Shown here piece by piece: positions 25,858 through 34,375 of a stretch of 64,000 nucleotides of DNA (its first letter is position 1; each line of letters starts with the position of its first letter). Source of the DNA: VXYK01 sp965214565 (lineage in GTDB: Bacteria; Actinomycetota; Acidimicrobiia; Acidimicrobiales; Aldehydirespiratoraceae); assembly GCA_965214565.1 (NCBI GenBank), contig OZ243951.1, forward strand, positions 2,790,001 through 2,854,000. The letters are read 5' to 3'. The notes under the pieces were generated by a model that was given only the letters and a program-made list of their open reading frames with translations, searched no databases and had not been told where the DNA came from. The translations under genes and the position numbers were made by a program.

Positions 25858-26637
25858 CTACTCGCTGAGAAGTCTTGCGCTGGTCAAGAATCCGGTGTGG
25901 GCGACCATCCGGTGGTCGGGACGCACGGCTTGGTCCGCGACGTGCCAGCCACGGTTCAGCACTTCAACGGTTTGGGCTATGCCGAACCGGGATTGTTCCA
26001 TGCGGGCGCGCAGCTGAGCGACCTGCATCATGCTCGGCGTGTAGGCCACAAGTATCCCGCCTGGACGCAACGCTTCCTCTGCATGGGGCACGACCTGCCA
26101 TGGTTCGGGCAGGTCGAGGACCACACGGTCGAGGGCTGTAGCGCTGATGCCCTCATATACGTCGCGAATGTGGGTGTCGTAACGGTTGAGCGCCTCAGGC
26201 CCCAGGAATCGGCTGACGTTGGTGAGTGCTCTCGCAAGGAAGTCCTCACGGATCTCGTAGCCGGTGATGTGGGCGCCTGCGCGAAGCATCGCGGTCGACA
26301 GTGCTCCGCTTCCCAGGCCGGACTCCAACACGCGGGCTCCTGGAAAGATGTCGGCGAGGATCAGGATCGGTCCGATGTCTTTGGGATAGATGACCTGAGC
26401 TCCCCGCGGCATCTTCAAGACGAAGTCGGTGATTGTGGGCCGCAGCGCGATGAAGCTCATTCCCCTCGTTGACCTGAAAGAACTGCCTTCGTCGGAACCG
26501 ATCAGCTCGTCGTGGCTCAGGACTCCAGAGTGGGAGTGGAACTCCCCTCCTGTCTCCAGATCAATCAGGTAGCGGCGTTGCTTGCGGTCGATGAGCAACA
26601 CCGGTTCGCCTGCGGCGAGCGGCCCGCGTGCAGTCAT
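25858..26637 (-). CDS. trmI: tRNA (adenine-N1-)-methyltransferase TrmI
   Basis: A 259-residue enzyme that methylates A58 in the T-loop of tRNAs. The N-terminal beta domain contains LLIDRKQRRYLIDLETGGEFHSHSGVL in its conserved form; the SAM-binding motif is RVLESGLGSGALS; VLDLPEPW is the catalytic strand with the adenine-binding Asp. It is upstream of mpa on the same strand with the divergent ferredoxin between them, as in mycobacteria where trmI sits beside mpa. Confidence 0.92.
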   Translation of the reverse strand: MTARGPLAAGEPVLLIDRKQRRYLIDLETGGEFHSHSGVLSHDELIGSDEGSSFRSTRGMSFIALRPTITDFVLKMPRGAQVIYPKDIGPILILADIFPGARVLESGLGSGALSTAMLRAGAHITGYEIREDFLARALTNVSRFLGPEALNRYDTHIRDVYEGISATALDRVVLDLPEPWQVVPHAEEALRPGGILVAYTPSMMQVAQLRARMEQSRFGIAQTVEVLNRGWHVADQAVRPDHRMVAHTGFLTSARLLSE

Positions 26638-26650
26638 TCGACGGTCCGCT

Positions 26651-26872
26651 TCAACTTGGGTCGACGTGACGAATAACGAGTGATTCGCCCGGTGCCAGTC
26701 GTTCGGAGAATTTCACCGGCATGTCTCCCTGTTTCAAGACTCGAGCCAGCCATCGCCCCACGAAGCGAACGACGAAGACCGTCAACCAGACGCGTGACCC
26801 ACCCAGCAGACCGTTGCGAAAGCTCTTGACCCGGATGGTCTCGAACAGAGTGCTCAAACCGAAACGGCGCAT
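26651..26872 (-). CDS. Small membrane-associated protein, unknown
   Basis: A 73-residue protein from ATG 26872: a basic N-terminus, one hydrophobic stretch SRVWLTVFVVRFVGRWLARVL (about 26-45) that is amphipathic rather than a clean helix, and a beta-like C-terminus KFSERLAPGESLVIRHVDPS. It lies 13 bases upstream of trmI and 5 bases downstream of another tiny membrane protein, so it is likely translated from the same message. No family recognised. Confidence 0.6.
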   Translation of the reverse strand: MRRFGLSTLFETIRVKSFRNGLLGGSRVWLTVFVVRFVGRWLARVLKQGDMPVKFSERLAPGESLVIRHVDPS

Positions 26873-26877
26873 CGGAA

Positions 26878-27099
26878 TCAAATCCTGCGTATCTCGACGA
26901 CCGTTGAGCGGGTGGTTCCGACTCGGCGCCCCAGGAAGTAGGCGGCAATGAGCAGAACGGCTCCGGCACCGACTGCCAATGGAAGCAGACGCCGGGCGCT
27001 GTCGGTGGCCTGCTGCTCGACTTCTCCGACCACTGAACGCAGAGTGGAGTCGAGGTCTTCGCGGGTGATCCTGTCTTGCGTCTCGGCCGCGTCTGACAT
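26878..27099 (-). CDS. Small single-span membrane protein, unknown
   Basis: A 73-residue protein from ATG 27099: an acidic amphipathic helix (ITREDLDSTLRSVVGEVEQQ) followed by one membrane helix (LLPLAVGAGAVLLIAAYFLG, about 38-57) and a short basic tail. Its start overlaps the previous stop (TGATG), so it is coupled to the gene at 27099-27395. This type of acidic-helix-plus-anchor protein is common in actinobacteria but has no assigned function. Confidence 0.65.
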   Translation of the reverse strand: MSDAAETQDRITREDLDSTLRSVVGEVEQQATDSARRLLPLAVGAGAVLLIAAYFLGRRVGTTRSTVVEIRRI

Positions 27100-27395
27100 C
27101 AGAGTGTCCTCTTTCGGATCTGTCGAACCAGTGCCGCAAGGATCACGATCGAGCCGAGCAGAGTGATTCCGTGAGGTGCCCAGCTCAGGTTTCCGCTGAA
27201 GGTGGTCCCGGTTTCTTCTTGCAACAGCCTTAATGTCGCGATGGTCAGCGAGATCCCGGCGACCATCAACAGAGTGGAACCGAGTACGCCGAATGCGATC
27301 CATCGAGGGATGGGCCGAAGCGGTTCAAGGAGTTCCTGGCGCGCATACTCCTTGACAAGATCGTAGAAGTCTCCCGGTCCCATTCGTTGTGGCAT
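27099..27395 (-). CDS. Small two-span membrane protein, phage-holin-like or DUF
   Basis: About 98 residues from ATG 27395; ATG 27383 is an alternative. Residues about 31-55 (WIAFGVLGSTLLMVAGISLTI) and about 70-90 (HGITLLGSIVILAALVRQI) are membrane helices, preceded by an amphipathic segment LVKEYARQELLEPLRPI. The layout recalls actinobacterial phage-holin-like superfamily (DUF1469-type) proteins, often linked to envelope functions. It is the first of three tiny membrane genes before trmI. Confidence 0.6.
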   Translation of the reverse strand: MPQRMGPGDFYDLVKEYARQELLEPLRPIPRWIAFGVLGSTLLMVAGISLTIATLRLLQEETGTTFSGNLSWAPHGITLLGSIVILAALVRQIRKRTL

Positions 27396-27504
27396 CGGTG
27401 CGTAGCCTACGCGTCGCGACCACACCCTGAAACCACGCCCCCGTTTCGCCCCCCTGCCAAAGCCTCGACGTACTGTCCGCGGGTCCGCTGCGTTGTCTGC
27501 AGCG

Positions 27505-28116
27505 CTAGCAGAGCGCTTCGAGGATGTCGGCTCGTTGCGTCAGCAACTCGAGTGCCAACGGTCCCCGTAGATGCCAGCCCTCTGCGAGTAGCAGGCGCTG
27601 ATTGTCCAACGCGCCGAGCTGTGCCGCTACCACGAGCTGCCAAGCCGCGTAGGTCGGGTCGTCGGAGTCGATAGCGGGCTCGTCGACCCCGCGGCCGGGA
27701 GAGATCTGTCGAGCAGCGTCAGAAATCCGTTTCAGTTGGGCGTGGAGCTGATCGATCCTCTCCGGATCAATGTCGGTGTCCGAGTCGGGCCAATCGGTCG
27801 CCAGCGCTCTGGGATACGGATCGTCTTTCAGCCAACGGTCCACTCGGATCCGGCGCGTGGCGATTGCGACGATGCCCCAACGTCCGTCGGGAAGTTCCTG
27901 TGCCTGAACAATTCGGGCGACGACCCCCACCTCAGAACGCAGGTCGTCTCCACCGACTTCGCGTCCCCTTTCGATCATGGTGATCCCGAACTCGGGTTCA
28001 TCGAGTGCCACCACATGGCGGGCAAGCGCTCGGTAGCGCTCCTCAAAAATATGCAGCGGAACCATGGCACTCGGGAGAACCGTCTGTTCAAGGGGGAACA
28101 TCGGCATTTCGAGCAT
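27505..28116 (-). CDS. LON substrate-binding-domain protein
   Basis: A 203-residue protein made of the LON N-terminal domain alone: MFPLEQTVLPSAMVPLHIFEERYRAL at about 5-30 is the family hallmark, and VVARIVQAQELPDGRWGIVAIATRRIRV is the central strand set. There is no AAA or protease domain. The ATG at 28116 is used; the open frame continues 41 codons into the upstream gene. The start comes two bases after the S13 gene stop, suggesting coupling. Function of stand-alone LON-domain proteins is unclear. Confidence 0.85.
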   Translation of the reverse strand: MLEMPMFPLEQTVLPSAMVPLHIFEERYRALARHVVALDEPEFGITMIERGREVGGDDLRSEVGVVARIVQAQELPDGRWGIVAIATRRIRVDRWLKDDPYPRALATDWPDSDTDIDPERIDQLHAQLKRISDAARQISPGRGVDEPAIDSDDPTYAAWQLVVAAQLGALDNQRLLLAEGWHLRGPLALELLTQRADILEALC

Positions 28117-28118
28117 GT

Positions 28119-29582
28119 TCAACTCATTGTGTCGGAAGCGGGTGCCACCGCGAGCGGGCTGATGGCGTCCAGTGCTGGTCCGTATCCGTAGGGGTAGCGC
28201 GAGACTGCTTCGAGCAGGCTCGTTTGAATCGTGTTGCACGGTCCCAGCGAACTGGAGGCACTGTTGTCAGCGTTGGCGACCAGCACAAAGGTGATCACCG
28301 CGCCGTTGTCGGCAAGCATCTCCCCCACCAGAGCTGTGATACGGCCCCGGTCGGCGCTGATGACCCGCATCGTCGATCCACCGGGAGGGGCACAGGCTGC
28401 CAGCGCGCCGTCGCTGATCCCGCGCAGCGCCGTGTCGACGATCCCGTCGGGGAGCCTCTGTTCGATGATCGCCATGAGCAGGTCACAGGTGACGCGGTCG
28501 CGGTTGGACAGTCCCGATCCGTCCAACGGGAGAGACCCCTCTACGGGCAGTCCCTGCTGGACCAGGGTGACGAGCATCCCGAAAGCGGCGTCGTTGGAGG
28601 CAGGCGACAGCCCATTGACTCGGCCCACCTCTTTGAACAGCATCTCGGCGGTGGTTCCGTCGATCAGTGCCCGCTGGGCGATCTCAGCGATGGGCGGAGA
28701 CTCGATCGAGGCGAGCAGATCCTGTTGCGCTGAGGGGGGTTGTTCTCCAGTGGTCGGTTCGGCGCCGATAACGAATCCCCGTCGGACCAGCAGGTCGCTG
28801 AGCATCTCGGCCGCCATCGCCGCGGGTTCCTCTGATCGGGTGATCGTGCTGGTCTCGCTGTCGAAGCGGAACCCGTCGTTCACCAACAGGCCCGACAGGG
28901 GACCGACCACATTGTCGGCGTTGTCAGTTTCGGTCCAGACCGTGCCCACATAGTCGGTCTCGCTGGGCGAGAAGCGGAACTCGTCGCCTATGACTCCCCC
29001 GCTCAGTTCCGATATGCCCCTCCGACGCAGTTCGATGGCGAGGTCAGCCGCCAGTTGGTCGAGGCTCGTTGCCGCCCTGTCATCGTTGAAGCGGGAAAGA
29101 TAGTCGTCGGTGGACAGGACGGGGTCTCCGCCTCCTACCAACCAGATGTCGCCCTCCAGCACGCCGTCGGTGATGGTGTTGGTCGTGTTGTGGACCACCT
29201 TGGTCACAAAGACCGTCTCACTCCCCAGACTCTCGACTGCGGCAATCGTCACGAATCGCTGAAGTTCCGCAGGGATGAGTCGGACCGCAGGTTTCTCGAC
29301 AGCGATCTCTATCCCGTTGCGGTGCACCCGCAGGCAGCGTGCGGTAGGCACCTCGGGCTGCTCCAGGACGCTCGTCAAGGCCTCTTCGAACTCTCGGTTC
29401 GAAGTTGGGCGTCTGAGCCATTCCGGCACCCGTCTGACATTGATGATCGGTGTGCTGAGCGATTCGTCGACAACGATCGGCGGAGGATCGCCGGGGTCTG
29501 CGGCGCGGTTGGCGCGATCGGCGAGGACACTGGCGGCAATGGCCACGGCCAGTATCAGCACAGGAAGAAACAACCGACGCAT
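28119..29582 (-). CDS. S13-family PBP4-like protein with substituted active site (probable pseudoenzyme)
   Basis: A 487-residue protein with a signal anchor (LFLPVLILAVAIAASVLA) and the D-Ala-D-Ala carboxypeptidase/endopeptidase (PBP4, DacB) fold: VFVTKVVHN, GDIWLVGGGDPVL, and LDGSGLSNRDRVT are recognisable. But the catalytic SxxK motif is E106-L-Q-R109 (PAELQR), so both the nucleophile Ser and the Lys are replaced. The KTG box is degenerate (ADRG). Peptidoglycan hydrolysis is therefore unlikely; binding or scaffolding is possible. No frameshift or stop is visible. Confidence 0.8.
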   Translation of the reverse strand: MRRLFLPVLILAVAIAASVLADRANRAADPGDPPPIVVDESLSTPIINVRRVPEWLRRPTSNREFEEALTSVLEQPEVPTARCLRVHRNGIEIAVEKPAVRLIPAELQRFVTIAAVESLGSETVFVTKVVHNTTNTITDGVLEGDIWLVGGGDPVLSTDDYLSRFNDDRAATSLDQLAADLAIELRRRGISELSGGVIGDEFRFSPSETDYVGTVWTETDNADNVVGPLSGLLVNDGFRFDSETSTITRSEEPAAMAAEMLSDLLVRRGFVIGAEPTTGEQPPSAQQDLLASIESPPIAEIAQRALIDGTTAEMLFKEVGRVNGLSPASNDAAFGMLVTLVQQGLPVEGSLPLDGSGLSNRDRVTCDLLMAIIEQRLPDGIVDTALRGISDGALAACAPPGGSTMRVISADRGRITALVGEMLADNGAVITFVLVANADNSASSSLGPCNTIQTSLLEAVSRYPYGYGPALDAISPLAVAPASDTMS

Positions 29583-29632
29583 CTTGACAGAAGGCTAGGC
29601 CGTCACAGCGTTGGTTGTTGACGATGACAGTC

Positions 29633-30244
29633 TCAGGCGGCAGTGGGTTCGAGGGCTGCCCGAAACAGGTCCCTGACGTGTTGTAGACGTGCATTCAGCG
29701 CCTCGTCGTCGAGCGGGTCCCGCTTGAGCAGGTCGGCGATGAACGGTGCATCGCTGAAATACGAGAGGAGGGCCCCGTAACCGGTGATGAGAAGTTGTTC
29801 GGCGTCGTGGCGGCGGAACCTGCCTGCGTCCATCTCCCGTTCGAAGTACGCAGCGGCACGCACGAACAGCGGTTTGAGGGCCAAGCCGAGTTCAATGTGT
29901 CCGGTACCGCCCTCTGCCAACGCCTCGCGGCGCACGATTCTGACGAAATCCGGGTTGTGCATGAAGAACTCGAATCCCGCGGTCAGGACGAAGTCGACGA
30001 GTTCCCAACCGTCGGCTGACGTCTGGGAGATCGCGCTCTCCACGCGGTCGTGCCATTCAGCCAGAGCCAGTTCAAAGACCTCGCGGTACATTGCTTCTTT
30101 GGAGGGGAAGTAATGGAGCAGGCTCTGTCTGCGGACACCGACCACCGCGGCGATGTCGTTCAGCGAAGTTCCGTCGAAGCCCCGCTCGGCGAACAGTCGG
30201 CGGGTGGCTCCTATGATTGCTTCGCGAGTTGGCGTCTCCCCCAC
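29633..30244 (-). CDS. TetR/AcrR-family transcriptional regulator
   Basis: A 203-residue repressor-type protein. Residues about 8-55 are the helix-turn-helix: ATRRLFAERGFDGTSLNDIA then VGVRRQSLLHYFPSKEAMY. The C-terminal ligand-binding domain is all helical. Its start is a GTG at 30244. It is divergent from the small gene at 30295 across only 50 bases, which is a natural site for autoregulation; I could not define an operator palindrome. Confidence 0.9.
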   Translation of the reverse strand: MGETPTREAIIGATRRLFAERGFDGTSLNDIAAVVGVRRQSLLHYFPSKEAMYREVFELALAEWHDRVESAISQTSADGWELVDFVLTAGFEFFMHNPDFVRIVRREALAEGGTGHIELGLALKPLFVRAAAYFEREMDAGRFRRHDAEQLLITGYGALLSYFSDAPFIADLLKRDPLDDEALNARLQHVRDLFRAALEPTAA

Positions 30245-30294
30245 GCTCTAGAGCGTACTGCGGCTGCTGGCGTCCTCAGTGGTAGCGTGAGGTG

Positions 30295-30687
30295 ATGGAG
30301 ATCGTTTCGGCGCTGTTCATCGATGAGATCGACCTCCGCTCGGTGCCGGGTCCAGCCACTAGAATCGACCTCAAAGGGATCCAGTTCAGCGCCGCCGCGC
30401 CGACGCCGGTTCCTCTGGTTTGGTCCCCTCACCTCGTTGTGATCATCCGTTGCCCGCCAGACGGTGGTGGTCAAGGGGTCCTTGAAGTGACCTACCACCG
30501 CGGTGACTCTCAGATCGCACGGAGTGTGCAGCCCTTTGATGTGGAACCGGGAAAGTTCACCTATCGCCTGGTTCGGGCAGAACTGGAGTTCGAGGACTAC
30601 GGAACGGTCGAGGCGCGCTGTCGGCTGGGGCGGGGTGAGCCGATCACCGTCCCCTACACGCTGTTGCCACCGGTCGATCCGAGCTAG
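30295..30687 (+). CDS. Unknown small beta-rich protein
   Basis: A 130-residue protein, predominantly beta strand by pattern (MEIVSALFIDEIDLRSV, HLVVIIRCPPDGGGQGVLEV, KFTYRLVRAELEFEDYGTVE). No membrane helix, signal peptide or cysteine-rich motif. Start at ATG 30295; GTG 30292 is an alternative, and no Shine-Dalgarno at good spacing is seen, so it may be leaderless. The divergent TetR regulator suggests shared control. I do not recognise the family. Confidence 0.65.
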   Translation: MEIVSALFIDEIDLRSVPGPATRIDLKGIQFSAAAPTPVPLVWSPHLVVIIRCPPDGGGQGVLEVTYHRGDSQIARSVQPFDVEPGKFTYRLVRAELEFEDYGTVEARCRLGRGEPITVPYTLLPPVDPS

Positions 30688-30792
30688 CCGATCACGGCTC
30701 GTAACACTGCTGTACGAGTATCTCAACAAAAGAAACGCGATCGACCCGATCGCTGGCTGTAAGGTCCGAGACATCTGAGCCTGGGAGGACAG

Positions 30793-32775
30793 ATGGACGG
30801 AGGACAGATGGACGATTTTGACCGGCGCGCCGTCTCGATTATCAGGGGTCTCGCGATGGATGCACCCCATGCGGCGCGTTCGGGCCACCAGGGAACGGCC
30901 ATGTCGTTGGCTCCGCTCGCACATGTGCTGTTCAGCCGAATCATGAACTTCGACGCCCAGTACCCCCACTGGCCGGATCGGGACCGTTTCGTCCTCTCGG
31001 CCGGCCATGCGTCGATCCTGCAGTACGCGTTGCTCCACCTCGCCGGTTTCGACCTCACCCTCGATGATCTGAGAGATTTTCGTCAATGGGGTTCGGCCAC
31101 GCCGGGCCACCCCGAGGTCGGTCACACCGCGGGAGTGGAGGTGACCACCGGCCCGCTGGGCCAGGGAGTGGGCAACATGGTCGGTATGGCAATCGCCGAG
31201 GCCCAACTGCGAGCCACCTACGGAGCCGAGCTGTTCGACCATTTCGTGTTCGGGATTTGCGGTGACGGAGACTTGAGTGAAGGCGTCAGCCATGAGGTTG
31301 CTTCGCTGGCGGGCCATCTGGGGTTGGGGAAGATCGTCCTGTGTTACGACGACAACCACATCACTATCGACGGGGAGACGGAACTTGCGTTGAGCGACGA
31401 TGCCGCGGCCCGTTTCCGTGCGTATGGCTGGGACGTGGTCGAACTCGGCGACGCGGCAGAGGACCTCGACGATCTGGAAGCGGGCATACGCAAGGCGATG
31501 GCGGTTGAGGACCGTCCCAGCCTCGTCATTGTCCGCACCGTCATCGGTACTCCGGCTCCGGTCTCTGCCGATACTCCCGGGGCCCATGGTTACGCCATCT
31601 TCGACGAAGAGATTGCCGCCACCAAAGAACTGATGGGGCTGCCTCCGGGCGAAGACTTCTACACAGAACCGTCCGTCGTAGCCCGGTATCGGGAGCTTGG
31701 AGTGCGGGGCAGGCGTCTTCGAGAGGCATGGGAGAAACGCGTCGCCGACTTCGAAGGGGACAGGGCCTCCTTGGAATCGCAGTTGAGCGGCACGGGCCTG
31801 CCGGGCTGGGAGGAGTCGCTGCCGGCGTTCGAGGTGGGTGAGTCCATCGCCACCCGCAAGGCGTCCAATCTCACGCTGCAGGCTCTCTCTTCGGTCGTTC
31901 CCGGTCTCTCTGGCGGCGGGGCCGACCTCACCGGCAACACTGGGACTGTAATCAAAGATCACGGTGTTTTCTCGCCGGCGGATCCAACGGGCCGGCAGAT
32001 CTATTTCGGTGTCCGCGAGCATGGTATGGGTGCCATCGCCAACGGCATGGCACTGCACGGTGGCTCGATCCCTGTCGTTGGGACATTCCTGGTTTTCGCG
32101 GACTACATGCGCGCCGCGGTGCGGCTCGCGGCGATCTCGCAGGCCCACACGATCTTTGTCTGGAGCCATGATTCTGTCGGCGTGGGTGAGGACGGGCCGA
32201 CCCATCAACCGGTGGAGCATGTGGCGTCTCTGCGGGCTGTTCCAGGGCTGCGGGTCATGCGCCCCGCTGATGCCAATGAGACCGCCGCGGCTTGGGGGCT
32301 GGCTGTCGCTTCGGGCGGGCCGACCGCGCTGATCCTGACACGTCAGAACGTGCCTGTACTTGAGGGAACGTCGGCGGAGGGTGTCGCTGCTGGTGCCTAC
32401 GTGCTCGCAGACGCCGAGGATGCCGCGGTCACGCTCGTCGGGACCGGCAGCGAGGTCTCGGTGTGTCTCGATGCTGCGGAGAGGCTTGCGACCGATGGAT
32501 TTGCTGCGAGGGTCGTCTCGATGCCCTCGTGGGAGCTCTTCGAGCAGATGCCGAGCGACTATCGGAACTCGGTTATCCCCGATGGCGTCCCTTCGTTGGC
32601 CGTTGAGGCCGGGTCTTCGATGGGATGGCATCGCTGGGTCGACGACGTGGTGTCTATCGACCGTTTCGGATCTTCCGCTCCGGGTGATGTTGTCATGTTC
32701 GAGTATGGGATCAACCCCGACAATGTCGCGGCTCGAGCGCAGGACATGATCACTCGGAAAACCCCTCAACGATGA
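30793..32775 (+). CDS. tkt: Transketolase
   Basis: This 660-residue enzyme moves two-carbon ketol groups in the non-oxidative pentose phosphate pathway. The thiamine-diphosphate motif GDGDLSEGVSHEVASLAGHL runs to the CYDDN, FLVFADYMRAAVRL and HDSVGVGEDGPTHQPVEH of the Pyr and central domains, and the catalytic acid is in REHGMGAIANG. Two in-frame starts, 30793 and 30808, each have GGAGGACAG directly upstream because a 15-base stretch is duplicated. It overlaps tal by four bases. Confidence 0.95.
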   Translation: MDGGQMDDFDRRAVSIIRGLAMDAPHAARSGHQGTAMSLAPLAHVLFSRIMNFDAQYPHWPDRDRFVLSAGHASILQYALLHLAGFDLTLDDLRDFRQWGSATPGHPEVGHTAGVEVTTGPLGQGVGNMVGMAIAEAQLRATYGAELFDHFVFGICGDGDLSEGVSHEVASLAGHLGLGKIVLCYDDNHITIDGETELALSDDAAARFRAYGWDVVELGDAAEDLDDLEAGIRKAMAVEDRPSLVIVRTVIGTPAPVSADTPGAHGYAIFDEEIAATKELMGLPPGEDFYTEPSVVARYRELGVRGRRLREAWEKRVADFEGDRASLESQLSGTGLPGWEESLPAFEVGESIATRKASNLTLQALSSVVPGLSGGGADLTGNTGTVIKDHGVFSPADPTGRQIYFGVREHGMGAIANGMALHGGSIPVVGTFLVFADYMRAAVRLAAISQAHTIFVWSHDSVGVGEDGPTHQPVEHVASLRAVPGLRVMRPADANETAAAWGLAVASGGPTALILTRQNVPVLEGTSAEGVAAGAYVLADAEDAAVTLVGTGSEVSVCLDAAERLATDGFAARVVSMPSWELFEQMPSDYRNSVIPDGVPSLAVEAGSSMGWHRWVDDVVSIDRFGSSAPGDVVMFEYGINPDNVAARAQDMITRKTPQR

Positions 32776-32795
32776 CCGTCGACAATGGAGGTGTC

Positions 32796-33887
32796 ATGAC
32801 CCGTCTACAGCAACTGTTCACCGAGCAGGGCCAGAGTCCCTGGCTCGACAACCTTCGCCGTGGCTGGATCACCAGTGGAGAACTCGAGGGTTGGGTTGAT
32901 CGGGGCGTGCGCGGGTTGACCTCGAACCCGTCGATCTTCACCAACGCGATCCTGGGTTCAGAGGACTATGACGACGAGTTCTCGGGCGCTGTTGGCGCGG
33001 GCTTGGGTGTCGAGGATGCGTATTGGCGGCTTGTCACTTCCGATATCCGCTCTGCGCTCGACATTCTTCGTCCCGTGTACGACGAGTCGGACGGCGTCGA
33101 TGGGTACGTCTCGGTTGAGGTCGATCCGAAACTGGCTCGCGACGGTGCCAGAACTTGCGAGGCGGCGCGTCGGCTGCACCAGCAGATCGATGCCCCCAAC
33201 CTCTATGTCAAGATTCCCGGCACTGCCGAGGGGCTCGATCCGATCCGCGCGATGATCGCCGAGCATCGTAGTATCAATGTCACCCTGATCTTCTCTTTGG
33301 ACCGCTACGCCGAGGTGATGGAGACCTATCTCTGCGGACTCGAGGCGGCGCAGGGGGATTTGAGCGATATTTCGAGCGTGGCGTCGTTCTTTGTGAGCCG
33401 GTTGGACTCCGAGGTTGACCGGCGTCTCGATGTCATCGACACACCGAGCGCTTCCGAACTCAAGGGCAAGGCCGCGTTGGCCAGTGGGAAGTTGGCTTAC
33501 GAACTGTTCCAAAGGACGTTCTCGGGACCGCGCTGGGAGGCGCTGGCGGAGCGCGGAGCACGAGTTCAGCGTCCTCTGTGGGCGTCGACCTCAACGAAGA
33601 ACCCTGATTATCCGGACACGCTGTATGTGGACGGGCTGATCGGGCCGGACACGGTCAATACGTTGCCCGACAGCACAATGGCGGCATTCGAGGACCACGG
33701 ATCTGTGGCGCGCACGATCGACGTCGGGATGGATGAAGCGCGAGCGGTGCTTGATGAGTTGGCCCAGATCGGTGTCGACATCGACGAGGTCACCGCGCAG
33801 CTTGAGACGGAGGGTGTGGCATCGTTTGAGAAGAGCTTCGATGAACTGCTGGACGCGCTGAATACGAAGGCCGATTCGATCATCTGA
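32796..33887 (+). CDS. tal: Transaldolase
   Basis: A 363-residue aldolase-fold enzyme transferring dihydroxyacetone units. The Schiff-base Lys is in NLYVKIPGTAEG; LTSNPSIF near the N-terminus and RPLWASTSTKNPDYPD near the end are family marks. An in-frame ATG at 32772 overlaps the transketolase stop (ATGA), but ATG 32796 has GGAGG four bases upstream and fits the family start, so it is preferred. tkt-tal pairing makes a compact pentose-phosphate unit; zwf is not in the window. Confidence 0.94.
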   Translation: MTRLQQLFTEQGQSPWLDNLRRGWITSGELEGWVDRGVRGLTSNPSIFTNAILGSEDYDDEFSGAVGAGLGVEDAYWRLVTSDIRSALDILRPVYDESDGVDGYVSVEVDPKLARDGARTCEAARRLHQQIDAPNLYVKIPGTAEGLDPIRAMIAEHRSINVTLIFSLDRYAEVMETYLCGLEAAQGDLSDISSVASFFVSRLDSEVDRRLDVIDTPSASELKGKAALASGKLAYELFQRTFSGPRWEALAERGARVQRPLWASTSTKNPDYPDTLYVDGLIGPDTVNTLPDSTMAAFEDHGSVARTIDVGMDEARAVLDELAQIGVDIDEVTAQLETEGVASFEKSFDELLDALNTKADSII

Positions 33888-33917
33888 CGGTCCGCCTCAA
33901 TCAACGCTGCGACTCGA

Positions 33918-34259
33918 TCAGGCGGCTAGGTAGACGAGCATGGGGGTCCAGGTGGCGATCATGAAACCGACGAACGTCGTCATGATGAGCCGCGTCTGTT
34001 TGGCCAACGCCGAATCGACGTAGCCCTTCAACTCGGCGAACTCGGCGCGTATCTCGGCGAGAGAGCCATCGACATGGGCTTTCAGCTCGGCGAAATCTGC
34101 TCGGAGGGCGTGTTCTAGAACCTGGAGGTCGTCTTTGGTGGCGAGCTTGTCCCGTCCGTCTGGGAGAACGCACTTCATCAGCGTCTCTGCGGTTTTGGGG
34201 CTGGTAGCGGCCGACAATTCGTTCACCATCTCTGAACGGTCGACTTCTGTGATTGACAT
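33918..34259 (-). CDS. Coiled-coil protein with C-terminal membrane anchor
   Basis: A 113-residue protein. Residues about 40-85 are a charged coiled coil with a roughly 15-residue echo (DFAELKAHVDGSLAEIR, EFAELKGYVDSALAK). Residues about 92-112 are a single membrane helix (LIMTTFVGFMIATWTPMLVYL). The layout resembles DUF1640/CCDC90-type anchored coiled coils. It is the first gene downstream of the giant gene on the same strand, 116 bases away, so co-transcription is possible but unproven. AAGGAA lies about 12 bases before the ATG. Confidence 0.75.
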   Translation of the reverse strand: MSITEVDRSEMVNELSAATSPKTAETLMKCVLPDGRDKLATKDDLQVLEHALRADFAELKAHVDGSLAEIRAEFAELKGYVDSALAKQTRLIMTTFVGFMIATWTPMLVYLAA

Positions 34260-34375
34260 TTTCGGGTTTCCTTCATGGTTCTAGTCCTTTGGAAGGGAAT
34301 CCTTTGTGTCATCAGACCGCCGATTCCGAGTGCATCTCGCACCATATCAGACCCCAACACGGTCGACACGCAGCT
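34260..34375. other. Intergenic gap after the giant gene
   Basis: These 116 bases lie between the stop of the giant gene and the coiled-coil membrane protein gene. I see no strong hairpin followed by T-run, so no terminator is called. A candidate promoter element TATGGT (leftward, near 34341-34346) is weak. Confidence 0.4.

Noticed and set aside
30211..32769. An 852-codon leftward open frame opposite transketolase
   Set aside because: It is Arg/His-rich, has no recognisable domain and lies antisense to a certain transketolase gene; a compositional artefact.
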